A stretch of DNA of 64,000 nucleotides from Alphaproteobacteria bacterium (GTDB lineage: Bacteria > Pseudomonadota > Alphaproteobacteria > SMXP01), in the NCBI GenBank assembly GCA_028285305.1, contig JANQPV010000022.1, positions 62,001 to 126,000 of the forward strand, read 5' to 3'. A program made the position numbers and the translations under genes. Under the pieces are notes generated by a model. That model worked only from the letters and a program-made list of their open reading frames with translations, was not told the DNA's origin and did not search any database. This document shows, in pieces, positions 26,967 to 39,200 of this stretch; the stretch's first letter is position 1; each line of letters starts with the position of its first letter.

Positions 26967-28496
26967 ATGGATATTCGTGCTGCGGAAATCTCTTCGATTC
27001 TCAAAGAGCAAATAAAGGGCTTTGGAACGGAGGCGCAGGTCTCTGAAGTCGGCCAGGTGCTGTCCGTGGGTGACGGTATCGCGCGCATCTACGGTCTCGA
27101 CAATGTTCAGGCCGGGGAGATGGTCGAATTCCCGAACGGTATCAAGGGAATGGCGCTCAATCTGGAGACCGACAATGTCGGTGTCGTGATTTTCGGTTCC
27201 GACCGGGACATCAAAGAGGGCGATACGGTAAAAAGAACGCAAGCGATCGTGGACGTGCCTGTCGGAAAGGGCATGCTGGGGCGCGTTGTGGACCCGCTTG
27301 GCAATCCCATCGACGGCAAAGGCCCCATTGAAGAGAGTGAGCGGCGCCGGGTGGATGTGAAAGCGCCGGGCATTATTCCTCGAAAGTCGGTGCACGAACC
27401 AGTTCAGACGGGGCTGAAGGCTATTGACGCCCTGATCCCGATTGGTCGTGGACAGCGCGAACTTATCATCGGCGACCGGCAAACCGGCAAGACTGCCGTG
27501 GCGCTCGATACGTTTCTGAACCAGCGGGAAATCCACGCGTCGGGTAACGAAGACGACAAGTTGTACTGCATCTACGTCGCCGTCGGTCAGAAACGCTCAA
27601 GCGTTGCCCAGATCGTTAAGACCCTCGAGGAAAATGGTGCGCTTGACTACACTTGTATTGTTGCTGCAACGGCTTCCGAGTCGGCACCGCTTCAATATCT
27701 TGCGCCGTTTGCCGGATGTACCATCGGGGAATACTTCCGAGACAACGGCATGCACGCGCTTATCGTGTATGATGACTTGTCCAAGCAAGCTGTCGCCTAT
27801 CGTCAGATGTCGCTGCTTCTGCGGCGCCCTCCCGGGCGTGAGGCGTTTCCCGGAGACGTTTTCTATTTGCATAGCCGCCTGTTGGAACGGGCGGCCAAGC
27901 TCAACGAAGCAAATGGTTCTGGCTCCCTGACAGCGTTGCCTGTTGTTGAAACGCAAGCGAACGACGTGTCCGCTTACATTCCAACGAACGTCATCTCGAT
28001 TACGGATGGGCAAATCTTTCTTGAGACGGATTTATTCTATCAAGGTATTCGGCCGGCTCTCAACGTCGGTATTTCGGTCTCGCGCGTGGGCTCATCGGCT
28101 CAAATCAAAGCGATGAAACAGGTGGCCGGCAAGATTAAGGGTGAACTGGCTCAGTACCGTGAGATGGCCGCGTTTGCGCAGTTCGGTTCGGAGTTGGATG
28201 CGTCAACACAGCGTCTATTGAGCCGGGGTGCGCGGTTGACGGAACTGCTGAAGCAGAACCAGTTCTCGCCGCTTTCCGTGGAAGAACAAGTGGTGTCCAT
28301 CTACGCGGGTGTGAATGGCTATCTTGATGACATCGAAGTCGACCAGGTTGGCCGTTTCGAAGAAGAGCTGCTGCGCACGTTTCGGGACGCCCACGCAGGA
28401 ATCCTCGAAACGATCCGGGTCGAGAAGGAGCTGTCGGACGCTACTGAATCGTCGCTTAAAGATGCGGTTGCTTCTTTCGCTAAGTCGTTCACCTAA
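26967..28496 (+). CDS. atpA: ATP synthase F1, alpha subunit
   Basis: The 509-residue non-catalytic nucleotide-binding subunit. It contains the Walker A loop [13 protein letters not shown] (about 170-182), the Walker B region [16 protein letters not shown], the [21 protein letters not shown] block and the DELSEED-less C-terminal helical domain ending [14 protein letters not shown]. The N-terminal barrel has [19 protein letters not shown]. Length and motifs match the family without anomalies. Confidence 0.97.
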   Translation: MDIRAAEISSILKEQIKGFGTEAQVSEVGQVLSVGDGIARIYGLDNVQAGEMVEFPNGIKGMALNLETDNVGVVIFGSDRDIKEGDTVKRTQAIVDVPVGKGMLGRVVDPLGNPIDGKGPIEESERRRVDVKAPGIIPRKSVHEPVQTGLKAIDALIPIGRGQRELIIGDRQTGKTAVALDTFLNQREIHASGNEDDKLYCIYVAVGQKRSSVAQIVKTLEENGALDYTCIVAATASESAPLQYLAPFAGCTIGEYFRDNGMHALIVYDDLSKQAVAYRQMSLLLRRPPGREAFPGDVFYLHSRLLERAAKLNEANGSGSLTALPVVETQANDVSAYIPTNVISITDGQIFLETDLFYQGIRPALNVGISVSRVGSSAQIKAMKQVAGKIKGELAQYREMAAFAQFGSELDASTQRLLSRGARLTELLKQNQFSPLSVEEQVVSIYAGVNGYLDDIEVDQVGRFEEELLRTFRDAHAGILETIRVEKELSDATESSLKDAVASFAKSFT

Positions 28497-28519
28497 ACGA
28501 GAATTAGATCGGTCGCGTT

Positions 28520-29401
28520 ATGCCCAGCCTTAAAGAGCTACGAAACCGGATCGCGAGCGTTCAGGCCACGCAAAAGATTACGCGCGCGATGCAGATGGTG
28601 GCGGCTGCAAAGCTTCGGCGGGCGCAAGAACGGGTGGAGCAATCCCGTCCTTATACGGAGCGGATGGCGTCTGTGATCGCCAATTTGTCGGCCTCCATGA
28701 GCGCGCAAGAAGGCGGTCTTCCCATGCTGGTTGGGACGGGAAGCGATCAACGTCACCTCTTTGTCGTCGCTACGGCGGACCGTGGATTGGCGGGTGCCTT
28801 CAGTTCCTCCATCGCGCGGGCTGCGCGGGACAAGGCGCAGATCCTCCAGAGAGACGGAAAAGAAGTCAAATTTCTCTTCCTGGGCAAGAAGGGCTTTGAT
28901 GTTCTTAAGCGGCTTTACGAGTCGCAGACGGTTGAGGTGTTCGAAGTTGGCACGTCCGGCCCTACGTTTGCGGATGCCGAGCTTATGTCTGCTAAGATTG
29001 CGGAGCTTTTCGATGCCGGCGAGTTCGACGTGGCGACACTCTTTTTCGGAAAGTTTGTCTCTGTGATTACACAGGACCCAACACAAATTCAGATGATCCC
29101 GGCGGCAGTTGAAGGAGGCGACGGGGAAACGCTCGATCTCGGCGGCGCTGCCTACGATTACGAGCCCGATGAATCAGAGATTTTGAAGGAATTGCTGCCC
29201 CGGTATGTGACCACCCAGGTTTTCGGGGCGCTGCTCGAGAACGCTGCGAGCGAACAAGGTGCCCGGATGACGGCGATGGACAATGCGACGCGAAATGCCG
29301 GTGAGATGATCGACTCTCTCACGCTGACCTACAACCGAAGCCGTCAAGCACAGATTACAAAAGAACTGATTGAGATTATTTCCGGTGCGGAAGCAATCTA
29401 A
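28520..29401 (+). CDS. atpG: ATP synthase F1, gamma subunit
   Basis: Gamma is the rotating shaft of F1. The N-terminal helix (MPSLKELRNRIASVQATQK, then ITRAMQMVAAAKLRRAQ) and the C-terminal helix (ASEQGARMTAMDNATRNA, then GEMIDSLTLTYNRSRQAQIT) form its coiled coil and are nearly invariant in the family. The 293-residue length is normal. It is followed by an unusually long gap of 379 bases before the accepted atpD start. Confidence 0.97.
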   Translation: MPSLKELRNRIASVQATQKITRAMQMVAAAKLRRAQERVEQSRPYTERMASVIANLSASMSAQEGGLPMLVGTGSDQRHLFVVATADRGLAGAFSSSIARAARDKAQILQRDGKEVKFLFLGKKGFDVLKRLYESQTVEVFEVGTSGPTFADAELMSAKIAELFDAGEFDVATLFFGKFVSVITQDPTQIQMIPAAVEGGDGETLDLGGAAYDYEPDESEILKELLPRYVTTQVFGALLENAASEQGARMTAMDNATRNAGEMIDSLTLTYNRSRQAQITKELIEIISGAEAI

Positions 29402-31205
<1,804 letters not shown>

Positions 31206-31211
31206 AACGCT

Positions 31212-31616
31212 ATGGCGGATAAGCTCAAATTCAATCTGGTCTCACCGGAGCAATTATTGGTTTCCGCCGATGTGGATATGGTGACGTTGCCCGGAAGCGA
31301 AGGCGAAATGGGTGTCCTTGCCAATCACGCGCCGCTCATGTCGACGCTAAAGTCGGGATTTTTGTCCGTCAGCAATGATAGTGCCGAGACCAAATACTAT
31401 GTCCTTGGCGGTTTTGCGGAAGTGAACCCGGAAGGTTTGACCGTGCTGGCTGAACATGCTGGAGAAGTGGACGGGGCTCAGCGGTCTGATTTTGACAGGC
31501 ATATCAAGGCGGCTGAGCGCAAAGTCGAGACCGCGCCCGATGACGATTCCCGGCAAGATGCGGAACAAGCGCAAGAACACCTGAACGCCCTCGTAAGTGA
31601 GCTGTTCGGCGGCTAG
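31212..31616 (+). CDS. atpC: ATP synthase F1, epsilon subunit
   Basis: Epsilon couples rotation to Fo and can inhibit ATP hydrolysis. The 134-residue protein shows the N-terminal beta sandwich (FNLVSPEQLLVSADVDMVTL, PGSEGEMGVLANHAPLMSTL) and a C-terminal helical region rich in Ala, Glu and Gln. It begins 6 bases after atpD and ends the F1 operon. Confidence 0.95.
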   Translation: MADKLKFNLVSPEQLLVSADVDMVTLPGSEGEMGVLANHAPLMSTLKSGFLSVSNDSAETKYYVLGGFAEVNPEGLTVLAEHAGEVDGAQRSDFDRHIKAAERKVETAPDDDSRQDAEQAQEHLNALVSELFGG

Positions 31617-31651
31617 TTTCTGCCTCGACTAGTAGGCGGCGGTGCTTTCCT

Positions 31652-31681
31652 AGAGAAGTCGGGCGGATTGGGTACTTCTCT
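31652..31681 (+). terminator. Hairpin downstream of atpC
   Basis: An 8-base perfect stem, AGAGAAGT (31652-31659) with ACTTCTCT (31674-31681), lies 35 bases after the atpC stop. No strong T run follows, so termination is plausible but not certain. The rest of the 273-base gap to the next gene shows nothing else I can name. Confidence 0.45.
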
Positions 31682-31889
31682 CGGCTTTGATCCCGATTGA
31701 ATTCTTAGCCAGATATTGATGCAGTCTTCTCGGTCATTTGGTTCTGGGGAGTGCCGTGTCGTGTCGTCCGGTGGCGCTCCGGAACGGGTGTTGATTCAGA
31801 TCATAGCATTGCCGGCGGGTTGGGCATAATCGAAACTGTCTCGCAAACCTAGACGTTCCTCTTCGGATTGGCCGATTTGGTGCTACCTG

Positions 31890-32312
31890 ATGACACACAT
31901 GAACCTTTCGCGCATTCTCATCGGTGGACTTGTCGCCGGTCTGATCCTTGTCATCGGCGAGTACGTTTTGAACGGCGTCGTTCTGGGTGCTCAATTCAAT
32001 TCGCAAAGGGAGCAATTTGGGCTTGGAGAACCGACGGCCCTTCAGCTTGCTGTTGGTGCGGTTCTCACGCTCGCCTATGGTCTTATCCTCATCTGGATTT
32101 ACGCGGCGATCAGGCCTCGTTTTGGACCGGGACCGTGGACTGCGATTGTTGCTGGACTAACCTTTTGGTCCGTTGCTCACTTCCTGTTCTTGCTTTCCTT
32201 ATGGGCGAACGGCTTCGTCCAACTGAACTTCGCCTTGATTTCTATTGCTTGGGGCCTCGTTGAAGACCCTATCGCAGCTCTCGCCGGCGCTTGGTTTTAT
32301 CGAGAACGTTAG
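31890..32312 (+). CDS. Small membrane protein of unknown function (140 aa)
   Basis: Four hydrophobic segments: ILIGGLVAGLILVIGEYVLN, LQLAVGAVLTLAYGLILIWI, TAIVAGLTFWSVAHFLFLL and LISIAWGLVEDPIAALAGAW. No charged catalytic motif is visible. The pattern resembles small conserved proteins of unknown function found in many proteobacteria, but I cannot assign a named family. Two possible starts (31890 and 31899) differ by three residues. Confidence 0.7.
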   Translation: MTHMNLSRILIGGLVAGLILVIGEYVLNGVVLGAQFNSQREQFGLGEPTALQLAVGAVLTLAYGLILIWIYAAIRPRFGPGPWTAIVAGLTFWSVAHFLFLLSLWANGFVQLNFALISIAWGLVEDPIAALAGAWFYRER

Positions 32313-32329
32313 CCACTGCTGTAGAGTTC

Positions 32330-32367
32330 GGAAACGGATTTCGTTTCCCAATCCCCCCGTTTGGGAA
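32330..32367. promoter_or_regulatory. Two overlapping, mutually exclusive inverted repeats
   Basis: GGAAACG-GATTT-CGTTTCC (32330-32348) overlaps TTCCCAA-TCCCCCCGT-TTGGGAA (32345-32367) by four bases, so only one hairpin can form in RNA at a time. They lie about 100 bases upstream of the flavoprotein gene. They could be operators or an attenuator-like leader; no T tract follows. Confidence 0.4.
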
Positions 32368-32466
32368 CGCATTTCGATAAGAGTCTGACAATTGATTCAA
32401 ATCAGCGCCATGCATCGGCGCCGCACTATCGTGCTCGGTACATAATCAGTAGAAAGGTAAGTGACC

Positions 32467-34023
32467 ATGGCTGACCAGTTTGACGCAATTGTAATTGGTT
32501 CAGGGTTGGGCGGGCTCACCGCTGGGGCGCTTTATGCGCGCGCGAGAAAACGCGTTTTGCTCCTGGAACGGAACGCCGGTTTCGGCGGTGCGGCGTCGAC
32601 CTATCGGCACGGTGCCATGACAGTGGAAGCCTCACTGCATGAAACCGCTAATCCGGAGTTGACCTTGGACCAGAAAGGCGCCGTTTTCGAAGCGCTGGAT
32701 CTTTATGACGAAATTGAACTCGCACCGGTTCCCGAGTTTTATGAAGTGAGATGTCCAATTTTGGGGGACCCGTTTATCTTGCCGCACGGATTCGACGCAA
32801 TTGAGATTGCGCTGAAAAGCCGTTTTCCGCATCAGGAGAAAAATATCGAGCGTTTCTTGCGCCAAGTGCGCCGTACTCTGAAAGCTCTTGACTATTTGGG
32901 CGGCGGGCACAGCGCGCTTTGGCGTCTTGCCCATTCGGTGGAATTGCCTCTCGAAATGTGGGCTGTGATGCGTGACATACGGTCGTCTTTGTCTGACGTA
33001 TTGGAACGCTATTTCGGCGACGACGAAGCGATTAAGATCGCGCTCGCCGCCAACTTGGCGTACTTCACTGATGATCCCGACGAATTTTGGTGGCTCGCCT
33101 ATGCTGTTGCGCAGGGCGGCTATCTGCAAGGTGGGGGCGTTTACATCAAAGGGGGGTCTGATCAACTGAGCGGACGGTTGGTGGAGATCATCAAAGAAGA
33201 GGGTGGCGAAGCGAAATCTCAATGTGAGGCATACGAAATAGAGCTGGATGCCGACGGTGGCTCGAAGGGTGTGCGCTATCACTCAGAAATCGACGAAGAA
33301 AAGTTGGCTGCTGAAGCGCCGGTCATCTTTGCGAATGCGGCCCCGCCTGTTGTTGCCGCCATGTTGCCCGAGCGTGCGCGCGAGAGCTTCATCGAGCCTC
33401 ATCGCGGCAGACCGCTTTCAATATCGTTGTTGGCGGCTACTTTTGGACTCAATCGTCCGCCTTCGGAACTGGGCATACGGTGTTATTCCACTATGCTTGT
33501 TCCCGAATGGGTTCATACGCTCTCTGACTATAAGAAGAGTGCGGAGCTTCTAGCAGAGGCGCCGGGCGACCGGCTGCCGGTTCTCGCCGTCGTGGACTAT
33601 GACCAGATTGACAGCGGGCTTCGCGGCGAAGGTCTGTATCCGGTCAGTGTGGTCTGTGTGGACCGCGTGTCAAACTGGGAGAATTTGGATGCTGAGACAT
33701 ACGATGTGCGAAAGGATGCTTGGATGACCGCCTTTGTTCAGCGGCTAGAAGAGGAGTGGCCGGGTTTTGCCGCGGCGGTCGATGAGTCGACTGTTTCGAC
33801 GGCACGGTCAATGCGGGACTATCTGAACACTCCGGGCGGCGCGATTTATGGGTTCGCCATGCGGCCTCCGCGGAGCGGCCCCGTCGGTATGCCTCGGCAA
33901 GTGGAAACCGCTATAGAAGGCCTTTGGCTTGCCTCCGCCTTTGGCGGCGGTGGGGGCTTTACCGGTTCGATTGGGTGCGGTGCGGCCGCCGCGCGCGCCG
34001 CATTGAAAGTCGAAGCGGGGTAG
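32467..34023 (+). CDS. FAD-dependent oxidoreductase of the phytoene desaturase / retinol saturase type
   Basis: The N-terminal dinucleotide fold is AIVIGSGLGGLTAGALYARA, followed by LLLERNAGFGGAASTY. The C-terminal FAD motif is IEGLWLASAFGGGGGFTGSI. Both are typical of the CrtI / CrtISO / retinol saturase superfamily. The ATG at 32467 is chosen since AAAGG lies 9 bases before it; a GTG two codons earlier is too close. The family acts on polyenes by desaturation, saturation or isomerisation. No carotenoid synthesis genes are in the window, so the substrate is open. The product has 518 residues. Confidence 0.82.
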   Translation: MADQFDAIVIGSGLGGLTAGALYARARKRVLLLERNAGFGGAASTYRHGAMTVEASLHETANPELTLDQKGAVFEALDLYDEIELAPVPEFYEVRCPILGDPFILPHGFDAIEIALKSRFPHQEKNIERFLRQVRRTLKALDYLGGGHSALWRLAHSVELPLEMWAVMRDIRSSLSDVLERYFGDDEAIKIALAANLAYFTDDPDEFWWLAYAVAQGGYLQGGGVYIKGGSDQLSGRLVEIIKEEGGEAKSQCEAYEIELDADGGSKGVRYHSEIDEEKLAAEAPVIFANAAPPVVAAMLPERARESFIEPHRGRPLSISLLAATFGLNRPPSELGIRCYSTMLVPEWVHTLSDYKKSAELLAEAPGDRLPVLAVVDYDQIDSGLRGEGLYPVSVVCVDRVSNWENLDAETYDVRKDAWMTAFVQRLEEEWPGFAAAVDESTVSTARSMRDYLNTPGGAIYGFAMRPPRSGPVGMPRQVETAIEGLWLASAFGGGGGFTGSIGCGAAAARAALKVEAG

Positions 34024-34126
34024 GAATGGACATGAGCGCATGGCTGGTCGTCGTCCTGCAAACATCATTAGGACACGCTCGGCGGTGCCCCTATGGCTAT
34101 CCGTGCCGAAGAGGTCGTGTTAGTCC

Positions 34127-35017
34127 ATGTCTTGCCGCACCTTGAAGGATAGGTCTGTGCGCCTCAGCGACGGTCGTCGATTGGCCTATGCGGAATATGG
34201 TGCCGAGGATGGTATCCCGGTTTTTCTGTTCCATGGTTTGCCGGGTTCGCGTCTGTGTTGGGGCAGACTTCCAGACGATCCGTTTCCAGAAGGTGTTCGT
34301 GTACTTGCGCCGGACCGTCCGGGCTACGGCTTGTCAGATCCTAAACTAGGGCGAACGCTTCTTGATTGGGCAGATGATGTGGCGTGTCTTGCCGACAAGC
34401 TCAAACTCAATGCGTTCTCGGTAATCGGGGTTTCCGGTGGCGGCCCGGGTGCGTTGGCCTGCTCTTGGAAGATGCCCGAACGAGTTGCGTCTGCCGGCGT
34501 TGTTGCCGGGGCGGCACCAACGAATGCCCCCGGCGTTTTCGAGGGCATAAGCGCAAACAACCGGTTCTTCCTGCGACTCGCCTGGCGATGGCCTTGGGCA
34601 TCGCGTACCAACGCCAGGGTCCTTGCCTGTCTCATTCGCCGGAGTCCGGACTGGTACATCAGGACAATGCAGGGAAAAGTGCATGAGACCGACAGAGAGA
34701 TCCTCGCACGACCTGAAATTCGTGCCTTGCTTGCCCAAGATTTCGCCGAGGCGTTGCGCTCAGGAGGACAGGGCATGGTTGATGACCTGTCAGCGAATCA
34801 TGGCGCGCCTTGGGGATTTGCGTTGGGCGAAATTAGCGCAAGGGTTCAGTTCTGGTATGGCGAGCTTGACCGAAGCGCGCCGCCTGCCATGGGGTATTAT
34901 CTGAGCGATCAGGTTCGCGGCAGTACCTTCACTCTCGTACCGAACACCGGCCATCTGTGGATTTTTCTCCATCTTCGCGAGGTGATCAATGCGGTGGTTA
35001 GTGCCGTACAAAGATAA
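34127..35017 (+). CDS. Alpha/beta hydrolase
   Basis: The 296-residue protein has the oxyanion-hole motif LFHGLPGSRLCW (about residues 37-48), the nucleophile elbow IGVSGGGPGAL (about 100-110, Ser in GVSGG) and a C-terminal catalytic His in VPNTGHLWIF. The Asp between them is probably in YGELDRSAPP. These make a complete catalytic triad. The natural ester or amide substrate is unknown. It lies 103 bases downstream of the flavoprotein gene on the same strand. Confidence 0.85.
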   Translation: MSCRTLKDRSVRLSDGRRLAYAEYGAEDGIPVFLFHGLPGSRLCWGRLPDDPFPEGVRVLAPDRPGYGLSDPKLGRTLLDWADDVACLADKLKLNAFSVIGVSGGGPGALACSWKMPERVASAGVVAGAAPTNAPGVFEGISANNRFFLRLAWRWPWASRTNARVLACLIRRSPDWYIRTMQGKVHETDREILARPEIRALLAQDFAEALRSGGQGMVDDLSANHGAPWGFALGEISARVQFWYGELDRSAPPAMGYYLSDQVRGSTFTLVPNTGHLWIFLHLREVINAVVSAVQR

Positions 35018-35257
35018 AAGATCTAGCCCCCCTTTCTTAGGCTCGCGTTGTTGCGAGGTGTTGCGGCAGGTGTCGAAGCCGAGTGGCCGAGGACATCATA
35101 GATATTGTGCTTCATTAGTATTTTTATCAGTATACGAAATTATAGTGGACGCTCGACTGACCGCGTAAGTGTGCTGTTCTAGAGCTAGAATATCTCCATC
35201 CTGGTGTTGCCCACTATGTCTAGTGCGTCAGAGTTGATTTGTTCTTGGGAGGACGCT

Positions 35258-36046
35258 TTATTCCTCTTGGTTAAAGACAGGGTCGCGCTTGTCAAGGAAA
35301 GCCATCATGCCCTCGCGGGCGTCGGGTGTTCCCATGTTCATCCGAACGGCTCGGCGTTCGTCCGCGAGGGACTCATGCAGGCTTTTGGATTCATGCCCAA
35401 CGATGCAATCCAAGACCCCCTTTACGGCCAGCCGTGGCTGGGCCGCCAGTTCTTCAGCCAGGGCGATCGCCCTGTCTTTTAGCTCTTCAAGGGGCCAGAC
35501 TTCAGTGACAAGACCAATACGCAGAGCTTCCGGTCCTGAGATCTTCTTTCCTCTGAGGATCATATCAAGGGCGTGATCGCGGCCGACACATCTGGCGAGC
35601 CGCGCGGTCCCGCCCCAGGCCGGTACAGACCCTAAGTCCATCTCCGGGAGCCCGATTTGTGCCCCTTCTTCTGCGGCGAGTCTAAAGTGACAACCGAGCG
35701 GCAGTTCCAATCCGCCCCCGAGGCAGTAGCCAAACAAAGTCGCAATCGAGGGCTTGCCCATGGTTTCGATCTGTTCGATGACGCGCCACCGCTGATCGAA
35801 GACACCATCCACACTGCCTTTGGTTTTCATACCCTCGGGCAACTGCTTCAAATTCATCCCGACAGAGAAGTTCTCCGTTCCCTCTCCGGTGAAGACAAGC
35901 GCTCGCACTCCGTTATCTTTGGCAAGCTCTGCCATCAAAAGCTCAAGACTATCCATGAACTCCAAAGTCATCCGGTTATAGGGGGCATCGTTGATGGAGA
36001 CGATAGCAACGGGCCCACGGCGTTCTACGAGTAATGGTTCGGACAC
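35258..36046 (-). CDS. Enoyl-CoA hydratase / isomerase family protein
   Basis: The 262-residue crotonase-fold protein starts with GTG at 36046 behind GGAGGA. The oxyanion-hole elements are EGTENFSVGMNLKQL and GYCLGGGLELPLGCHFRLAA. The Glu in IGLPEMDLGSVPAWGG sits at the position of one hydratase catalytic Glu. The first catalytic Glu of true hydratases is not clearly present, so another crotonase reaction is possible. The final segment DAREGMMAFLDKRDPVF is typical of the family. It is isolated: the 172 bases to glnE and 240 bases to the hydrolase contain no further gene. Confidence 0.85.
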   Translation of the reverse strand: MSEPLLVERRGPVAIVSINDAPYNRMTLEFMDSLELLMAELAKDNGVRALVFTGEGTENFSVGMNLKQLPEGMKTKGSVDGVFDQRWRVIEQIETMGKPSIATLFGYCLGGGLELPLGCHFRLAAEEGAQIGLPEMDLGSVPAWGGTARLARCVGRDHALDMILRGKKISGPEALRIGLVTEVWPLEELKDRAIALAEELAAQPRLAVKGVLDCIVGHESKSLHESLADERRAVRMNMGTPDAREGMMAFLDKRDPVFNQEE

Positions 36047-36218
36047 AGTTCTTATTCCTCCATTGTGTGTGCATAAGAATTATTGGTGTGCACGCCAATT
36101 ATCCATCAAATGGGCGAAATGTAGGTATATATTTCAAACCCAGTGTTCGATGGATGCGTGAGCAAACCGTCCCCACAAATCTCGTAAGGGTAATGCGATG
36201 GGTCAATCTATAGTCAAC

Positions 36219-39200
36219 CTATGAGCCAATTGCCTTCAATAGGCCTTTGGGGCGGCCCTTTCTTGCGGCGCCGACAAAGACTTGCTCGAATATTTCCAAG
36301 ACGGTCTTCTGGCTTTCGACTAGCCTTTTTTCCAGATCGTCGAAATCCTTCGTGCCAATGCGGGTAAAGAGCAACTTGCGCAGGCTTTCACCGGCTGTCT
36401 CGGGGTGAAATTCGCCTTCACAACAAAGTTTTACATATTGATTGAGCGCAGTGAAGAGATCGGCGGCGCCGAGCAGTGAGTTCACGGTCTTTCTGTTCAG
36501 CAATCTTTTGATTTTGATTTGTTCTAAGCTCTTGCGGGTATTTGCTTTTCGTATTGCGTCATGTCTTTTTGCGTTCGTCAGCTGTATGAACTGGCAAATG
36601 AACTCCAAATCGATAAGACCGCCTCTGACTTGCTTAAGCTCCCAGGGATTGTTTGAACCTCTTTCCGTTTGCATTTTGATGCGCATCTCCAGCACATTTT
36701 GAGCCAATTGTGCAGGGTCATGAGTGCGGAAGATCGCCTTTTTGATGGTTTGCCTGGTGCGCTCAGCCAGCGCCGGTGAGCCGCCAATGACCCGCGCTCG
36801 GGTCAACGCCATGGCCTCCCAGTCCCAGGCATCTGACAAATAGTAGCGATGGAATGCTGCAAAGTTAGCAGCAGTGGGCCCCGCTTTCCCGGATGGACGC
36901 AGTTGCATATCCACCTCGTACATTGTTCCTTCGGCCGTTGGGGCGGACAGGGCAGCAATGAGGCGCTGGGAGAAGCGGTTGTAGTATTGAGCGGCATGCA
37001 ATGGTTTGGGACCATCCGAATCTGCAAACTCGCCGTCATGGTCGTAGACCACCATAATATCGAGATCCGACGTGGCGCTTAGCTCTCGTCCGCCCAGTTT
37101 GCCCAATCCGAGGATGACATATTCTCCTCCCCGAATATGTCCGTGCTGATTTACAATCTCTCGCTCAACAAGGTTCCCCATTTCTTCGACGGCGATGTCG
37201 GCAAGATCCGTATACGCATTGGCTGCCTCGCCTGCTGTGGCTCGACCGTCCAGCAGCTGTAATCCGATTCGGAACATTTCATCCTTACACCAACGCCTCG
37301 CCTGATTGAGTTTTTCTTCATAGTTGTTTGCTTCAGCGAGAGCCTCTTTCAAGTCAGCAGCCAGTTCCGATTTTTCCGGACGTTTTCCCAAAAAATCCGA
37401 GTCCAGTAGAGCATCGAAGATACTGGCATTCTGAGCCAGATAGGGGCCTAGGCGTGGTGCCAATCCCAAAGTCTCCGTTAACAAATCTAGAAGCTTTGGA
37501 TTCGAGTAAAAGAGCGAGAAGAGTTGAACACCGCTGGGCAGGCCCTCGAGAAAGTCTGCGAACCGAATGAAAGTCGTATCTGGTTCCGGTGTTTTGGAGA
37601 TCGCCTGAAGAATTATGGGGATCAATTTTGTCAGCAGTTCCCGAGCCCGCTCGCTGCGAGTCGCACGGATTCTTCCGAAATGCCAACTCCTGATCATGCT
37701 TGAGACGTCTTCCGGGCGCATGAATCCAAGGGTTCGAAGAGTTTCGATTGTTTCAGGATCATCCTCAACGCCAGTAAACACCAGATTTCCGGTTGGTGTT
37801 GAGAGCGGATCCTCCTGTTCGAACAGAGCTGCGTAGTGTTCGTTCACACGAGACAGATGAGCTTGAACGTGTTTTTCGAATTTCCTCAGTGTGGGGAAGT
37901 TGGAGAAATAGGCAATGTTGGCTAAGCCATTTCTGTCGTCCGGCAGAGTATGGGTTTGTTGGTCTTCAATCATCTGCAGGCGGTGTTCAACCAGACGAAA
38001 GAACTCGTACGACTCAACAAGCTCCTTTGCTGTGATCTGGGAGATCAAGGTGTTGTCGGCCAAGGTGCGCAACGCGCCGCAGGTTTTCCGGTCACGCAAT
38101 TCGGGTCTGCGGCCTCCCAAGATCAATTGCTGCGTCTGCGCGAAAAACTCGATCTCCCGGATACCCCCAATGCCGAGCTTTATGTTGTGGCCCGCGACCG
38201 CGAATTTATGGTGGCCACGGAAGCTATGGATCTGGCGTTTGATGGCGTGAATGTCCTCGATGGCGGCGAAGTCAAGATACTTCCTCCAGATGAACGGACT
38301 CAGCGTATCAAGAAGTTTCGTTCCAACGCTGGTATCGCCTGCGGCAGCTCGGGCTTTGATCATCGCCGCGCGTTCCCAGTTTTGCCCCATGCTTTCGTAG
38401 TAGGTTTCCGCCGCCGATGTGGACAGGGCGATGGCTGTGGCGCCGGCATCGGGCCTTAACCTCAGATCCGTGCGGAAAACATAACCATCCTGTGTCATCT
38501 CCTGTATGATCTTCACCAGGTCCTTGGCGAGAGAGATACATATCTGACTGGGTTCGCCTGATAGGATCTGTGTGGAGACTTTGTCGGTATCGAAGAAGAG
38601 GGTGAAGTCGATATCTGAGGAATAATTTAGCTCGTGTGCGCCGTATTTGCCCATTGCGATGAGGGCCAGTCCGAAGTGAGCCTCAGGTTTTGCTTCGTTC
38701 GCAAGGGCGACGTGCCCATTTCGCTCGGCTTCCTGCAAACAGAACTTGAGCGCGAGGTTCAGCGCCAAGTCGGCAAACTGCGATAAGCGCTCGGTTACGT
38801 CACTCAGAGACCATGCACCCAATATGTCCGCTGCAGCGATTGTTAGTGCTGCTTTTGTTTTTGCGCGGCGGAGAACCGCCATGATCTCGGCTATGGTAAG
38901 CGTGTTCTGGGCTTGGCTCTCGCAACTCTGCAATAGGTCACTGAAGAATGTTTCGGGGTTCTTGCGAAGGACATCTTGAAACGTGGCGGGATCCTTTAAA
39001 ATTACGCGTGAGAGATGGGGAGAGTTGCCTGCGATCGAAGCTAGACACTTGCCGGCCCGCCTGTTCTTCTTGAGAAACTTGACCGCATCAGCGTATCTGG
39101 GATCTGAGCTTTTTGAGCGCTCGCCCAAGTCACTCAAAAGGTGGTCGACGCGTTGCGGATCAAAGGGTTTTGGAAATCTGGAGGCACGCTTCAACAATGA

